The notes under the pieces: generated by a model
Told to the model about the DNA's origin: nothing
What the model saw: only the letters and a program-made list of their open reading frames with translations
The model's database searches: none
Shown: in pieces, positions 44,061 through 52,903 of the stretch
Layout: each line of letters starts with the position of its first letter
Numbering within the stretch: the first letter of the stretch is position 1
Assembly (NCBI RefSeq): GCF_002214805.1
Contig: NZ_CP019914.1
Span: 2,108,001 to 2,172,000, forward strand
DNA length: 64,000 nt
From: Brachyspira hampsonii
GTDB lineage: Bacteria; Spirochaetota; Brachyspiria; Brachyspirales; Brachyspiraceae
Direction: 5' to 3'
Program-made: the position numbers and the translations under genes

Positions 44061-46523
44061 ATGAATACGAATAAAAAAATAGCAAAATCTGTTTTAAGTA
44101 AAACACCGAATATAGAAAGATTTTTTCAATTAACTATAGCTATATTATTATATCTATTTACTTTATTTTTGGTTTTTCCAACTTATGTTCAGAAAGTTGA
44201 TATACCTAATGTAGGCGATATAGTTACAGAGCCTTTTATAATCAAAAAAAATGTTAGATATGAAAATAAAGAAGAAACAGAAAAACTTATATATTATACA
44301 GAGGCAACTATATCTCCGGTATTTGACATGCCTAAAAATATAGAGTATGAAGCTTTATCTAAAATAAGCAATATGTTTTCTTTTATTAGAATATCTCATG
44401 ATAATAATATTCCTATTGATGAAATATATAATCAATTTCTTCTTAGCTATGATGAGCCTATAAATAAATCTGTATTTTCTAATGCTGTAGTTAACGATCT
44501 TAATATAGGATATGAGTCCAAAATAATAGAAACTATTAAAGAATTATTTGGAGTTGGAATTCTTTCAAGAGGAAATTTGAGTTCTGATACATTAAGTTTG
44601 ATATTGAATAATGGCATATTCGTATATAGTTATGATAATTATATAATAGAGGAGAAGCTGCTTCCTAGAAATAGGGTTTTCTTTTTAGAAGATTTAAGAC
44701 TAGAACTTCCTTCGATTGTAGGTACTAAATATAGAAATCTTAATATTAATCATATAAATTCTATATCAGCTATTGTAAATGCATTTTTAAAAGATAATTT
44801 AATATATAATTCTTCTAAAACAAAAGAGAAGATAAACAGTATAAAATATAATCTGGACCCTGTTTATAATTTGATAAAAAAAGGTTTTCCTATTTTAACA
44901 GTAGGAGAAAGAGTAACAGAAGAAAAAGCTGAATTGATTAGAAATTTATTTGGAAGTAATTTTGGAGGATACAGTGTTCCTACATTTATAGGACAGGCTT
45001 TATTTATCTTAATTCTATTTTCATTTATTGGATTTATAATTTTTAAATATAAGATACCTTTCTATATAAATTTCAAAAATTTTGTACTGTTTGCTATAGA
45101 ATATACGGTGATAGTTTCTGTAACTTATATTTTTTATAATCATATTTCTTATAGTTCATTAAATATTTATATTCCTTTTTATGTGTATACATTTATTCCT
45201 ATGTTCAGCATAATAAATTCTTTGCTTGGAGCTAAAAGAGGAATATCTGCTATAATAACATTATCTATAACTTTACTTGCAGCAAATGTAGCACAGGCTG
45301 GATTATTTGAAATATCTGCCTTATTTGTAATATCTGTATTCGCCTCAATTTTGTCAAAGAAAATACATAATAGATATTCTATTCTTTTAATTGGTATGCT
45401 TATAGGGGCATATTTAAGTATAATGTGCTTAATAAGTGTATTATTAAATGATAATATAAAAATAAACTATTTGACTATTATATTTGCTTTTGTAAGCGGT
45501 TTTGCACAATCTATACTTGTTATGATATTTTTACCTATCATTGAATATGTACTTGAAACAGCTACTATATTCAGACTTCAGGAATTATCAGATTTGAATA
45601 ATCCGCTTCTTAGAAAACTTCAAATGAATGCTCCGGGTACTTATCACCATTCTATAAGTATGGCAAATTTAGTAGAAACTATAGCTGAGGAAATAGGCGA
45701 AGATGCAAGACTTGCATGCGTATCGGCATATTATCATGATATAGGAAAGATGGAAAATCCGCTCTATTATATAGAAAACACTAATAAAACGGAAAATAGG
45801 CATAATAAATTAAAACCTACTCTTTCTGCCTCAATAGTAAAAGCTCATATTCGTTTAGGGGTTGAAATAGCTAAAAAATACAGACTTCCTAAAGAGGTTA
45901 TTGCAGCAATTAAAGAACATCATGGAACAACCTTAATAAAATATTTTTATGTTGAAGCTTTAAAAGAAAATCCTGATGTAGATATAAATTTATTCAAATA
46001 TCCTGGACCTAGACCGCAGTCAAAAATTACTGCTATATTAATGATTTTAGATTCTATAGAAGCAGCAAGCAGATCCTTGGATTCTCCTAAAAGAGAGGAT
46101 TTGGAAATGCTTATAGAACATATTGTAAATGATAAAATGTCTAATGGTGAGTTAAATGACAGCGGACTTACTTTAAAAGATATAGAAATAATTAAAAAGA
46201 TATCATTCCAGCAGATTATAGCATCATTGCATGAAAGGATTAAGTATCCTGAACTTAATAATGATAATAATGACGAAAATGATGAAAATGAAGATGATAA
46301 TAAAGATAATAAGAAAGAAGAAAAAGATTCTAAAAAGCAAATAGTTAAAAAAGAAACTGATAAAAAAACTAAAAATAATGTAGAAAAAATTAAAGAAAAT
46401 ATAAAAGAAAAAATAGCTAAAAAAATACCTTTAAAGCATAAAGGCGAAAAGGATGCTAAGGAATTAAAATATAATAAGGAAATTAAAGATAACAAGGAAA
46501 ATAAAGAGACTGTAAATAAATAA
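44061..46523 (+). CDS. 7TM-HD membrane phosphohydrolase (PgpH-like)
   Basis: An 820-residue protein with one N-terminal membrane helix (about 28-48), an extracytoplasmic 7TMR-HDED-like domain, a block of seven helices (about 305-505) and a cytoplasmic HD domain (about 525-690). The HD motifs are TYHHSISMANLVE, YYHDIGKMENP and IKEHHGTTLI. Relatives such as PgpH hydrolyse cyclic di-AMP. The last 90 residues are a highly charged Lys/Glu/Asp/Asn tail not found in the core family. It stands between phoH and ybeY, the usual place in many bacteria, and is followed by ybeY after 6 bases. Confidence 0.92.
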   Translation: MNTNKKIAKSVLSKTPNIERFFQLTIAILLYLFTLFLVFPTYVQKVDIPNVGDIVTEPFIIKKNVRYENKEETEKLIYYTEATISPVFDMPKNIEYEALSKISNMFSFIRISHDNNIPIDEIYNQFLLSYDEPINKSVFSNAVVNDLNIGYESKIIETIKELFGVGILSRGNLSSDTLSLILNNGIFVYSYDNYIIEEKLLPRNRVFFLEDLRLELPSIVGTKYRNLNINHINSISAIVNAFLKDNLIYNSSKTKEKINSIKYNLDPVYNLIKKGFPILTVGERVTEEKAELIRNLFGSNFGGYSVPTFIGQALFILILFSFIGFIIFKYKIPFYINFKNFVLFAIEYTVIVSVTYIFYNHISYSSLNIYIPFYVYTFIPMFSIINSLLGAKRGISAIITLSITLLAANVAQAGLFEISALFVISVFASILSKKIHNRYSILLIGMLIGAYLSIMCLISVLLNDNIKINYLTIIFAFVSGFAQSILVMIFLPIIEYVLETATIFRLQELSDLNNPLLRKLQMNAPGTYHHSISMANLVETIAEEIGEDARLACVSAYYHDIGKMENPLYYIENTNKTENRHNKLKPTLSASIVKAHIRLGVEIAKKYRLPKEVIAAIKEHHGTTLIKYFYVEALKENPDVDINLFKYPGPRPQSKITAILMILDSIEAASRSLDSPKREDLEMLIEHIVNDKMSNGELNDSGLTLKDIEIIKKISFQQIIASLHERIKYPELNNDNNDENDENEDDNKDNKKEEKDSKKQIVKKETDKKTKNNVEKIKENIKEKIAKKIPLKHKGEKDAKELKYNKEIKDNKENKETVNK

Positions 46524-46529
46524 TATATT

Positions 46530-46952
46530 ATGAAAGTTAATGTTTTTAATGAAACTAATTATGATATAAATATAAAGTATTATAAATATTTTTTGTATTA
46601 CTCAGTAAAGACTGCGGATATTGACGGAGAGGTTAATTTACTTTTCTGTGATGATGAATATATAAAAAATCTTAATAAAGAATTTAGAAATAAAGATAAA
46701 GCTACTGATGTACTTACATTTCCTATGGGGGATATAAATGAAGGAGGAGATATAGTTATTTCTTATGAATGGGTAGTGGATAGATACAGTGAAGAAAAGA
46801 TAAAAAAAACTATATTAAAATTGATTATTCATTCAATACTTCATTTAAAGGGAATACATCATAATTACAGCAGAAAATCATTAATGGAAAATAATGAGAA
46901 GATGAAAGAATTATATAAAAATGTTATAAGAGCAATAAATGAAAATAGATAA
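46530..46952 (+). CDS. ybeY: Endoribonuclease YbeY
   Basis: A 140-residue zinc-dependent RNase used in 16S rRNA maturation and ribosome quality control. The metal motif is HSILHLKGIHH (residues about 101-111), corresponding to the family HGxLHLxGyDH, with His replacing the usual Asp before the last ligand. RNKDKATDVLTFPM is the conserved N-terminal motif. It is tightly packed after the HD gene and 23 bases before tlyC, and phoH in the same cluster is its common partner. Confidence 0.92.
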   Translation: MKVNVFNETNYDINIKYYKYFLYYSVKTADIDGEVNLLFCDDEYIKNLNKEFRNKDKATDVLTFPMGDINEGGDIVISYEWVVDRYSEEKIKKTILKLIIHSILHLKGIHHNYSRKSLMENNEKMKELYKNVIRAINENR

Positions 46953-46975
46953 TAAATTTAAGGATATATATAAAA

Positions 46976-47794
46976 ATGCCAATAAATAAATTAATATCTA
47001 AAATATTAAAGAAAAAAGACAATAATACTGATAAAAATAATTATGTAAATCTATCAGCACTTACAGAAGCAGAGAGAGAAATTATAACAAATACTATTGA
47101 ATTAAAATCAAAAAGTGTAAGAGAAATAATGGTTCCTAGAGTTGATGTAGTTATGATACCTATAGAATCATCTTATGATAAGGTGATAAAGGCTTTTAAT
47201 AAGGATAGAAATTCCAGAATTCCTGTATATAAAGACGGAATAGATGATATAGTTGGGGTTTTGTATGTTAAGGATTTGATTGATGCCGAAGAAAAAACTT
47301 TCTCGCTTAAAAAAATTCTTCATAAACCTCTATTTGTTCCAATATCAATTTCATTAATGGAATTGTTAAAAAATTTCAGAGAGAAGCAAATTCATATAGC
47401 TATGGTTGTTGATGAATACGGCGGATTTTCAGGAATTGTTTCTATGGAAGATGTACTAGAGCAGATTATAGGAGATATAAGAGATGAATACGATGAGGAA
47501 GATGAAGAGATAAAGAGTAATGATGACGGAACATATTTAGTTGATGCAAGAACTAGAATAGATGATTTCAATAAATATGATATACTTCCGCCTATACCGG
47601 ATGATGAGGCTGATACTGTGGGAGGATTTTTATTTTCATATTTAGGAAGGCTTCCAAAAAGAAATGAGGATATAGAATATAATGGATATTCATTTACTGT
47701 TGTAGGTAAAAGCGGAAATATTGTTACTAAAATCAGAATAGAAAAATTAAAAAAAGATAATGATGAAAACAAAGCAGAAGAAAATAAAGATTGA
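46976..47794 (+). CDS. tlyC: CorC/TlyC-family CBS-domain protein (haemolysin-family)
   Basis: A 272-residue soluble protein with two CBS domains (about 60-185; VREIMVPRVDVVMIP and IAMVVDEYGGFSGIVSMEDV). A C-terminal CorC_HlyC transporter-associated domain follows (about 200-262; DEADTVGGFLFSYLGRLP). It belongs to the family of Brachyspira TlyC, named for haemolytic activity when expressed in E. coli. Most relatives are magnesium/cobalt-efflux or ribosome-linked factors, and its place after ybeY fits that. It ends the phoH cluster, with a terminator 46 bases later. Confidence 0.9.
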   Translation: MPINKLISKILKKKDNNTDKNNYVNLSALTEAEREIITNTIELKSKSVREIMVPRVDVVMIPIESSYDKVIKAFNKDRNSRIPVYKDGIDDIVGVLYVKDLIDAEEKTFSLKKILHKPLFVPISISLMELLKNFREKQIHIAMVVDEYGGFSGIVSMEDVLEQIIGDIRDEYDEEDEEIKSNDDGTYLVDARTRIDDFNKYDILPPIPDDEADTVGGFLFSYLGRLPKRNEDIEYNGYSFTVVGKSGNIVTKIRIEKLKKDNDENKAEENKD

Positions 47795-47839
47795 TTTTAT
47801 TATCTAATTAATATTGAGAGTAAATGTATATAATATATA

Positions 47840-47876
47840 AAAGCCCCATCTTATTTAGATGAGGCTTTATTTATTT
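47840..47876 (+). terminator. Terminator of the phoH-tlyC cluster
   Basis: AAAGCC/GGCTTT plus CATC/GATG stem with one mismatch and a 7-base loop, then a T-rich tail. Confidence 0.8.
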
Positions 47877-47880
47877 TATT

Positions 47881-48197
47881 GCTAATAAAAATTGCTCATA
47901 AAAAATACCTGCCATTTTACAAATGACAGGTACTCGCAATTTTTATATTATTATTCTAAATAAGAATAATGGAATTGATTTTTATTATTGCTAATAAAAA
48001 TTGCTCGTAAAAAATACCTGCCATTTTACAAATGACAGGTACTCACAATTTTTATATTATTATTCTAAATAAGCATAATGGAATTGATTTTTATTATTGC
48101 TAATAAAAATTGTTCGTAAAAAATACCTGCCATTTTACAAATGACAGGTACTCACAATTTTTATATTATTATTCTAAATAAGCATAATGGAATTGAT
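47881..48197. repeat. Tandem 109-bp repeat, three units, copying the oppA 3' end and its terminator
   Basis: Units start at 47881, 47990 and 48099; the third merges into the oppA gene at about 48197. Each unit carries a copy of the last codons of oppA (ending AYLE or SYLE and TAA, minus strand) and a hairpin terminator. Differences between units are few single bases. It fills most of the 374-base gap between tlyC and oppA. Confidence 0.95.
48118..48150 (-). terminator. oppA terminator (first of three copies)
   Basis: TACCTG/CAGGTA and CATTT/AAATG stem with one mismatch and, on the minus strand, six T after it. Identical hairpins lie at 48015-48041 and 47906-47932 as part of the tandem repeat. 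Confidence 0.88.
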
Positions 48198-49776
48198 ATT
48201 CCATTAATGGTGTTAATACATAATCTTTCAACCTTTTGCTTACTAAAGTAGGATTTGAAGGATTATATATTGGTATTAACAAATTATCTTCTGCTATTAA
48301 TATTTTTTCAGCTTCATGCATAGCTTTCATTCTTATTTCCTGATTAGCAGAGTTTCTAGCAGCTTCAATATAATTATCAAACTGTTTATTGCTGTAGCCT
48401 GAACTATTTTGAGATCTGTAGCTTAAATAGTTTTCTAAGAAAGTCATAGGATCGCTGTAATCACCAATCCATAAAGTTCTTATAAGCTGATAATTTTTTT
48501 CGCTTCTCATCTGCTGATAAGCTGCCCATTCCATAGATGATATTTGCAAATCAACACCCAAATTCTCTTTCCACATCTGCTGAATTGCCTCTGCAACTTG
48601 TATATATACTAGATCTGCAGTAGTTTTATATTCAAGTACAGGAAAGCCCTCACCATTAGGGTATCCTGCTTCAGCCATTAATTGTTTAGCCATTTCTACA
48701 TTATTAGAGTAAGCATCTTTTGATAAATCTATATATTCTCCTCCGTTTTCTCTGAAATCTCCCTGAACATCATAAGCACCTACAGGTACCCAAGCACTTG
48801 TAGGAGATTTAGCTGTAGGAACAATATTTTCTACTATGTAGTTTCTGTCTATTGCCAATGATAAGGCTTTTCTTATTCTTGTATCTTTTAATACTTCATT
48901 AGTAGCATTAATACCGAATGCGACAGTAGAAAAATACGGAGCAATATTAACTATTCCTTCAGATTTTAATTTTTCTAAATCTTGTTCTATGATATAAACA
49001 GAAAAATCTAATGAACCGTCTTTAATTCCGGCTAATGCCAAAGTAGCATCTTTCATCATAACAAAAGTAATTTTTTCAGGTACTATATTATCTTTATTCC
49101 AATAGTTAGTATTTTTTACAACAACTATTTTTTCATCAGGGCTTCTTTCAGTCATAATGAAAGCACCATTTCCTATATAGCTTTCAGGATTTAATGACCA
49201 TTGATCTCCATACTGTTCTATTATATCTTTTCTTATAGGGGCAAATATAGGATAAGTTAAAATATCCAAAAAATAACCTGTAGGAGCTTCTAAAGTTATT
49301 TCTAAAGTGTAATCATCAATAGCCTTTACTCCAAGCTCTTCAACAGGAAGTTCGCCTGATAATATTTGAACTGCATTTTTTATATATTCTATAAAAGATG
49401 TATATTCAGCGGCACTTAGAGGGTTTGCTGCTCTTTGCAAGGCATATACAAAATCATCAGCGATTACATTTTTTTTACCATCAGACCATTTTGCATTTGT
49501 TCTTAAGTTAAAAGTATATACAAGTCCGTCATCAGATATATTCCAACTTTCACAGGCTCCTGCTTGTAAATTGCCTGCTTTATCTTTTGTGATTAAAGTT
49601 TCAAATACATGCCTTGGATATACGAAATCATTTCCGGATAATGTAGGGTCTATTGTTTTAGGCTCTTCTCCGGCATTAATGAATAATTCTTTACTGTTTC
49701 TGTTTTTAGATGATGAGCATGATATTGCAAATATCGTAATAAAGATTATTGATATAATTAGTATTTTTCTAAACAT
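48169..49776 (-). CDS. oppA: Oligopeptide ABC transporter substrate-binding lipoprotein (OppA)
   Basis: A 535-residue SBP family 5 protein that binds peptides outside the inner membrane. I place the start at the ATG at 49776, after AAGGAAAATAAG. It yields a standard lipoprotein signal with Cys20 (FAISCSS); an in-frame ATG 20 codons upstream would bury that signal. Characteristic segments: EPKTIDPTLSGND, the YTFNLRTNAKWSDGK motif, KALSLAIDRNYIV and a C-terminal LIPIYNP. No permease or ATPase gene is adjacent, so it must work with components encoded elsewhere. Its 3' end is part of a tandem triplication. Confidence 0.93.
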   Translation of the reverse strand: MFRKILIISIIFITIFAISCSSSKNRNSKELFINAGEEPKTIDPTLSGNDFVYPRHVFETLITKDKAGNLQAGACESWNISDDGLVYTFNLRTNAKWSDGKKNVIADDFVYALQRAANPLSAAEYTSFIEYIKNAVQILSGELPVEELGVKAIDDYTLEITLEAPTGYFLDILTYPIFAPIRKDIIEQYGDQWSLNPESYIGNGAFIMTERSPDEKIVVVKNTNYWNKDNIVPEKITFVMMKDATLALAGIKDGSLDFSVYIIEQDLEKLKSEGIVNIAPYFSTVAFGINATNEVLKDTRIRKALSLAIDRNYIVENIVPTAKSPTSAWVPVGAYDVQGDFRENGGEYIDLSKDAYSNNVEMAKQLMAEAGYPNGEGFPVLEYKTTADLVYIQVAEAIQQMWKENLGVDLQISSMEWAAYQQMRSEKNYQLIRTLWIGDYSDPMTFLENYLSYRSQNSSGYSNKQFDNYIEAARNSANQEIRMKAMHEAEKILIAEDNLLIPIYNPSNPTLVSKRLKDYVLTPLMEYQFHYAYLE

Positions 49777-49949
49777 CTTATTTTCCTTAAATATAGTATT
49801 AGTTATCATAATACTATAATAATTTATATAATGCAATTAATTTTTACTAATAATAGTAATTTATTTATAATCAAAAATTATTAAAAATTATTTTACTAAA
49901 TATAGTAATTTTTGTTTTTTAAATCAAAAATTTTAATTGGAGATATTAT

Positions 49950-50639
49950 ATGAAAAAGATAATTAGTATTTTATTTGTTTTAATTTTATCCATTCCTCTT
50001 TATTCTCAGACTGCAAGATTTAAAAGGCTTACTCCAGAGCAGTTAACTAATCTTGCAAATCCTAGAAGACTTTCCCATAGAATATTTTATACAAAACCAT
50101 CTCAGGGACCTAATGCTAAATGGTTTGATGCAGTAAAAGAAGGAAATCTTGATGAGATAAAAAAAATGGTTGATGCAGGTCAGGATATAGAAGTTCAGGA
50201 TACATACAGTTTGAAACAGACTGCATTAGGATGGGCTGCTTTCATAGGATATTTAGATGTTGTTGAGTATTTAGTATCTAAAGGTGCTAATCTTTATGCA
50301 GGTGATACTGCTGATGTTACAAGTGCTTTTAAATCTGCTATACTTGGTGGAAATATAAAAATTATAGAATATTTATATCCTTTATACAATGGAAAATTAG
50401 ATCTCAATGAACAGGATAAAAGAGACGGAGAAACTATGCTTATGGTTGCTGCTGGAAACTCAAGAGAAGATGCTGTGAAATTTTTATTGGATAAAGGAGT
50501 CGATGTAAATATAGTGAGTAAGCAGTTAAATAAATCTGCATATACTTATGCATGCGAATCAAGAAATCAGAATATTATTAAAATGATATCAGATGCCGGC
50601 GGAATAAATGTACGAACAGGAAAGGCTTCTTGTCAATAA
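49950..50639 (+). CDS. Exported ankyrin-repeat protein
   Basis: A 229-residue protein with a signal peptide (cleavage near LYS-Q) and about four ankyrin repeats from residue 55 on: WFDAVKEGNLDEIKKMVDAG, TALGWAAFIGYLDVVEYLV, a degenerate one, and ETMLMVAAGNSREDAVKFLL. Ankyrin repeats bind proteins; secreted or periplasmic ankyrin proteins are frequent in Brachyspira-like genomes, but a partner cannot be named. It starts after TTGGAG and has its own terminator. Confidence 0.88.
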   Translation: MKKIISILFVLILSIPLYSQTARFKRLTPEQLTNLANPRRLSHRIFYTKPSQGPNAKWFDAVKEGNLDEIKKMVDAGQDIEVQDTYSLKQTALGWAAFIGYLDVVEYLVSKGANLYAGDTADVTSAFKSAILGGNIKIIEYLYPLYNGKLDLNEQDKRDGETMLMVAAGNSREDAVKFLLDKGVDVNIVSKQLNKSAYTYACESRNQNIIKMISDAGGINVRTGKASCQ

Positions 50640-50667
50640 TAACAATAATAATTAAATTACTAAATAA

Positions 50668-50692
50668 TGGGGCTTGATAAAAGCCCTATTTT
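50668..50692 (+). terminator. Terminator of the ankyrin gene
   Basis: GGGCTT (50670-50675) pairs with AAGCCC (50681-50686), followed by TATTTT. Confidence 0.75.
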
Positions 50693-50741
50693 CGTATATA
50701 CATATTAATTTAATAAAATTCTTTACGATAATTATACTATT

Positions 50742-51686
50742 ATGAATAACAAAAACCGTTTTATTATATTTTCTACAGTAATTATTGTTTTGATAATAGT
50801 TTCTTTTTCATCTCTTATAGTTACAGCAAATACAAAAGTTTCTGAAACTATAGTAAGAGAAAGCGAATTAAATAGTGCCGAAAGTCCAAGCAGAAAATTT
50901 AATGATATAATAGAAAACAGAAAGGTAAGAATACTTATAGATCCCGGACATAATGCAGCTACTAAAGGTGCTTTAGGTTATTTAGGTTATGAATATTATA
51001 TGAATTTAAGAGTGGCAAGGGAATTAGCTAAAATACTTTCAGAGGATAATCGATTTGAATATTTTTTAAGCAGAGAAGGGGCTTATTACAGCAGACCTAT
51101 AAAAGAATATATGACCAATAATTATGAGGAACTTTTAGGTATATATAATACAAAAGTAAAAGGTGAAGAGAGAACTGGAAGACTGACTAGATATCAGACT
51201 TTAGAATTATATGCCATTAGACACTATGCTATAGATAATAATTTTGATTTGCTTTTAAGCATACATTTTGATTATATGCCTTATATAAGCAGAAGATCTA
51301 AAACTTCAGGTTTTCATGTTATAGTTAGTCCTTATAATAGAGAATTTCCAGCTTCTATGCAGGTTGCTTATAAATTGTCTGAAAGAATGCAGGAGAAATA
51401 TAAAATTTCGCCTATAATAGGTCATGATAGAGTTCTTCCTAATACCGTATGGAAATTTTATGATAAAGAAGAGCTTATAAATAATGCCATATCATTAAGA
51501 GGCTTAATAGTTATAGGTGATGCTTTTGAAAATGCATATAATAAACAGGAAATAAAAAAAGATGTTCCTTCTGTACTGATAGAATCTGCTTTTATACATG
51601 AATGGCAATTTGGAAGCAACAAAGCTGTAAAAGAATTAGCTAATCAAATGTACCTAGCTTTAGTTGATATATATACTACAAAATGA
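50742..51686 (+). CDS. N-acetylmuramoyl-L-alanine amidase (Amidase_3)
   Basis: A 314-residue enzyme with an N-terminal membrane anchor or signal (residues 7-29) and an AmiC-type zinc amidase domain. Zinc ligands and the catalytic residue are in place: DPGHN (His70), Glu84, SIHFD (His175) and LIESAF (Glu near 284). It cleaves the lactyl-peptide bond of peptidoglycan during cell separation or wall turnover. It is followed after 79 bases by a LytM-like gene, so the pair may act together on the wall. Confidence 0.92.
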   Translation: MNNKNRFIIFSTVIIVLIIVSFSSLIVTANTKVSETIVRESELNSAESPSRKFNDIIENRKVRILIDPGHNAATKGALGYLGYEYYMNLRVARELAKILSEDNRFEYFLSREGAYYSRPIKEYMTNNYEELLGIYNTKVKGEERTGRLTRYQTLELYAIRHYAIDNNFDLLLSIHFDYMPYISRRSKTSGFHVIVSPYNREFPASMQVAYKLSERMQEKYKISPIIGHDRVLPNTVWKFYDKEELINNAISLRGLIVIGDAFENAYNKQEIKKDVPSVLIESAFIHEWQFGSNKAVKELANQMYLALVDIYTTK

Positions 51687-51765
51687 ACTATTTAACTGTT
51701 ATTATATTATTGATTAAAAATCAATATTTTGTTAAAATAACTATAAAATAGGCAGCAGTAGAATT

Positions 51766-52665
51766 ATGTATATAAAACATAAAAAAAAGAAAAATAATAA
51801 AAAATATATCAATAAAAAGACTAGCCCATTTCATTTATTTTTTAATAAAATCGGCAGGTTTCTCACGCATAGAATTTATTTTATGTTTATACCTCATTCT
51901 AAGAAGAAAACTAAAACCTTATCGCTTCCTGTATATTCTATTATAATAATAGTATTGATAATTTCTTTATCTCTTCTTAGTACTTTTTCTTTTCTTACAA
52001 AAAATACAGTTTTGGCAAGTAAGACTGAAGTGTTAAGCGGAAGTTATAAGGATAAATTATCTGAGATAAATTCGCTTGAAAATATATTCAGCTCTGTTGT
52101 TACTAATGACTATTACAGAAATGATATGTCTAATATTGCTTCTCTCATGAATGTTGATACAAATAATATAAATTTGGCAGCAAATTATGCAGATAATATT
52201 TTACTTATGAATTCAAGAGCCGAAGAGTTAGAAAAATTGAAATCATATTTAGATGAGTTAAAGGCTAATATAACTTCAAAAAATAATGCATTAGAGCCTA
52301 TACCGTCTATACTTCCAATAGATTCAAGATATGCAGTTATATCCAGACCTTATCAGGAAGGCTCTATTATATCAAAGGGAATAGGTTTTGAAACTATTGC
52401 TGGAACTCTGATTAGGGCTACTGCTTCAGGTACAGTTAATGATATATCTTACAATAAAGATACAGGATTTACTATTACAATTTATCATAGATTTGGTATT
52501 ATTACCAGATACAGCGGACTTGCTACCTCTTTAGTATCAGAAAGAATGGATGTAAAGAAGGGGGAAATATTGGGAAATGCCAAAACAGGTGTTTTTGAAT
52601 ATGAATTGAGAATAGCTAGCGAATATGTTAATCCATTAATATTTACAACAGTGGAATATGAATGA
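51766..52665 (+). CDS. LytM/M23-like membrane-anchored protein with lost catalytic residues
   Basis: A 299-residue protein with a basic N-terminus, one membrane helix (about residues 57-80), a short helical linker and a C-terminal LytM fold (about 195-295). The fold is recognisable from GIGFETIAGTLIRATASGTV, FTITIYHRFGIITRYSGL and VKKGEILGNAKTG. The His of the YxHL motif is replaced (RYSGL) and the final HxH is replaced by FEYELRI. A peptidase role is therefore unlikely; it resembles amidase activators of the EnvC/NlpD kind. An amidase gene directly upstream fits that reading. Its stop overlaps atpZ by 4 bases. Confidence 0.72.
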   Translation: MYIKHKKKKNNKKYINKKTSPFHLFFNKIGRFLTHRIYFMFIPHSKKKTKTLSLPVYSIIIIVLIISLSLLSTFSFLTKNTVLASKTEVLSGSYKDKLSEINSLENIFSSVVTNDYYRNDMSNIASLMNVDTNNINLAANYADNILLMNSRAEELEKLKSYLDELKANITSKNNALEPIPSILPIDSRYAVISRPYQEGSIISKGIGFETIAGTLIRATASGTVNDISYNKDTGFTITIYHRFGIITRYSGLATSLVSERMDVKKGEILGNAKTGVFEYELRIASEYVNPLIFTTVEYE

Positions 52666-52892
52666 ATATAACTGAAAATAAAAAATTACAAAATGGAATA
52701 AAATATGCAGCACTTGGTGTTGAGTTTGGCAGTATGGTATTAGGTTTGACTTTTGTTGGATATTATGCTGATAAACATTTTAACAGTAAGCCTTTATTTA
52801 CAATAATAGGCATATTTGTGGGTTTTGTCTCGGGGATTTATAGGCTTTATAAAATATCCAAGACTTTTGACAAAATTAATAAGAATAAATAA
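52662..52892 (+). CDS. atpZ: AtpZ/AtpI-family small membrane protein
   Basis: A 76-residue protein with two membrane helices (about 16-35 and 42-60) separated by a short loop (YYADKHFNSKPLF). It fits the AtpZ/AtpI family, which helps assemble ATP synthase rings or supports magnesium or calcium uptake. The YYADK segment between the helices is typical. It overlaps the LytM-like gene and precedes pncB by 11 bases. No F-type ATPase genes follow in the window. Confidence 0.8.
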   Translation: MNITENKKLQNGIKYAALGVEFGSMVLGLTFVGYYADKHFNSKPLFTIIGIFVGFVSGIYRLYKISKTFDKINKNK

Positions 52893-52903
52893 GGATAAAA
52901 ATA

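Noticed and set aside
47881-48197. CRISPR-like array
   Set aside because: The three units are contiguous 109-bp copies with no spacers between them, and they contain oppA codons and a terminator, so this is a tandem duplication.
49777-49836. Upstream ATG extension of oppA
   Set aside because: It would place 20 residues before the lipoprotein signal. The ATG at 49776 has an AAGGAAA site and a normal signal peptide.
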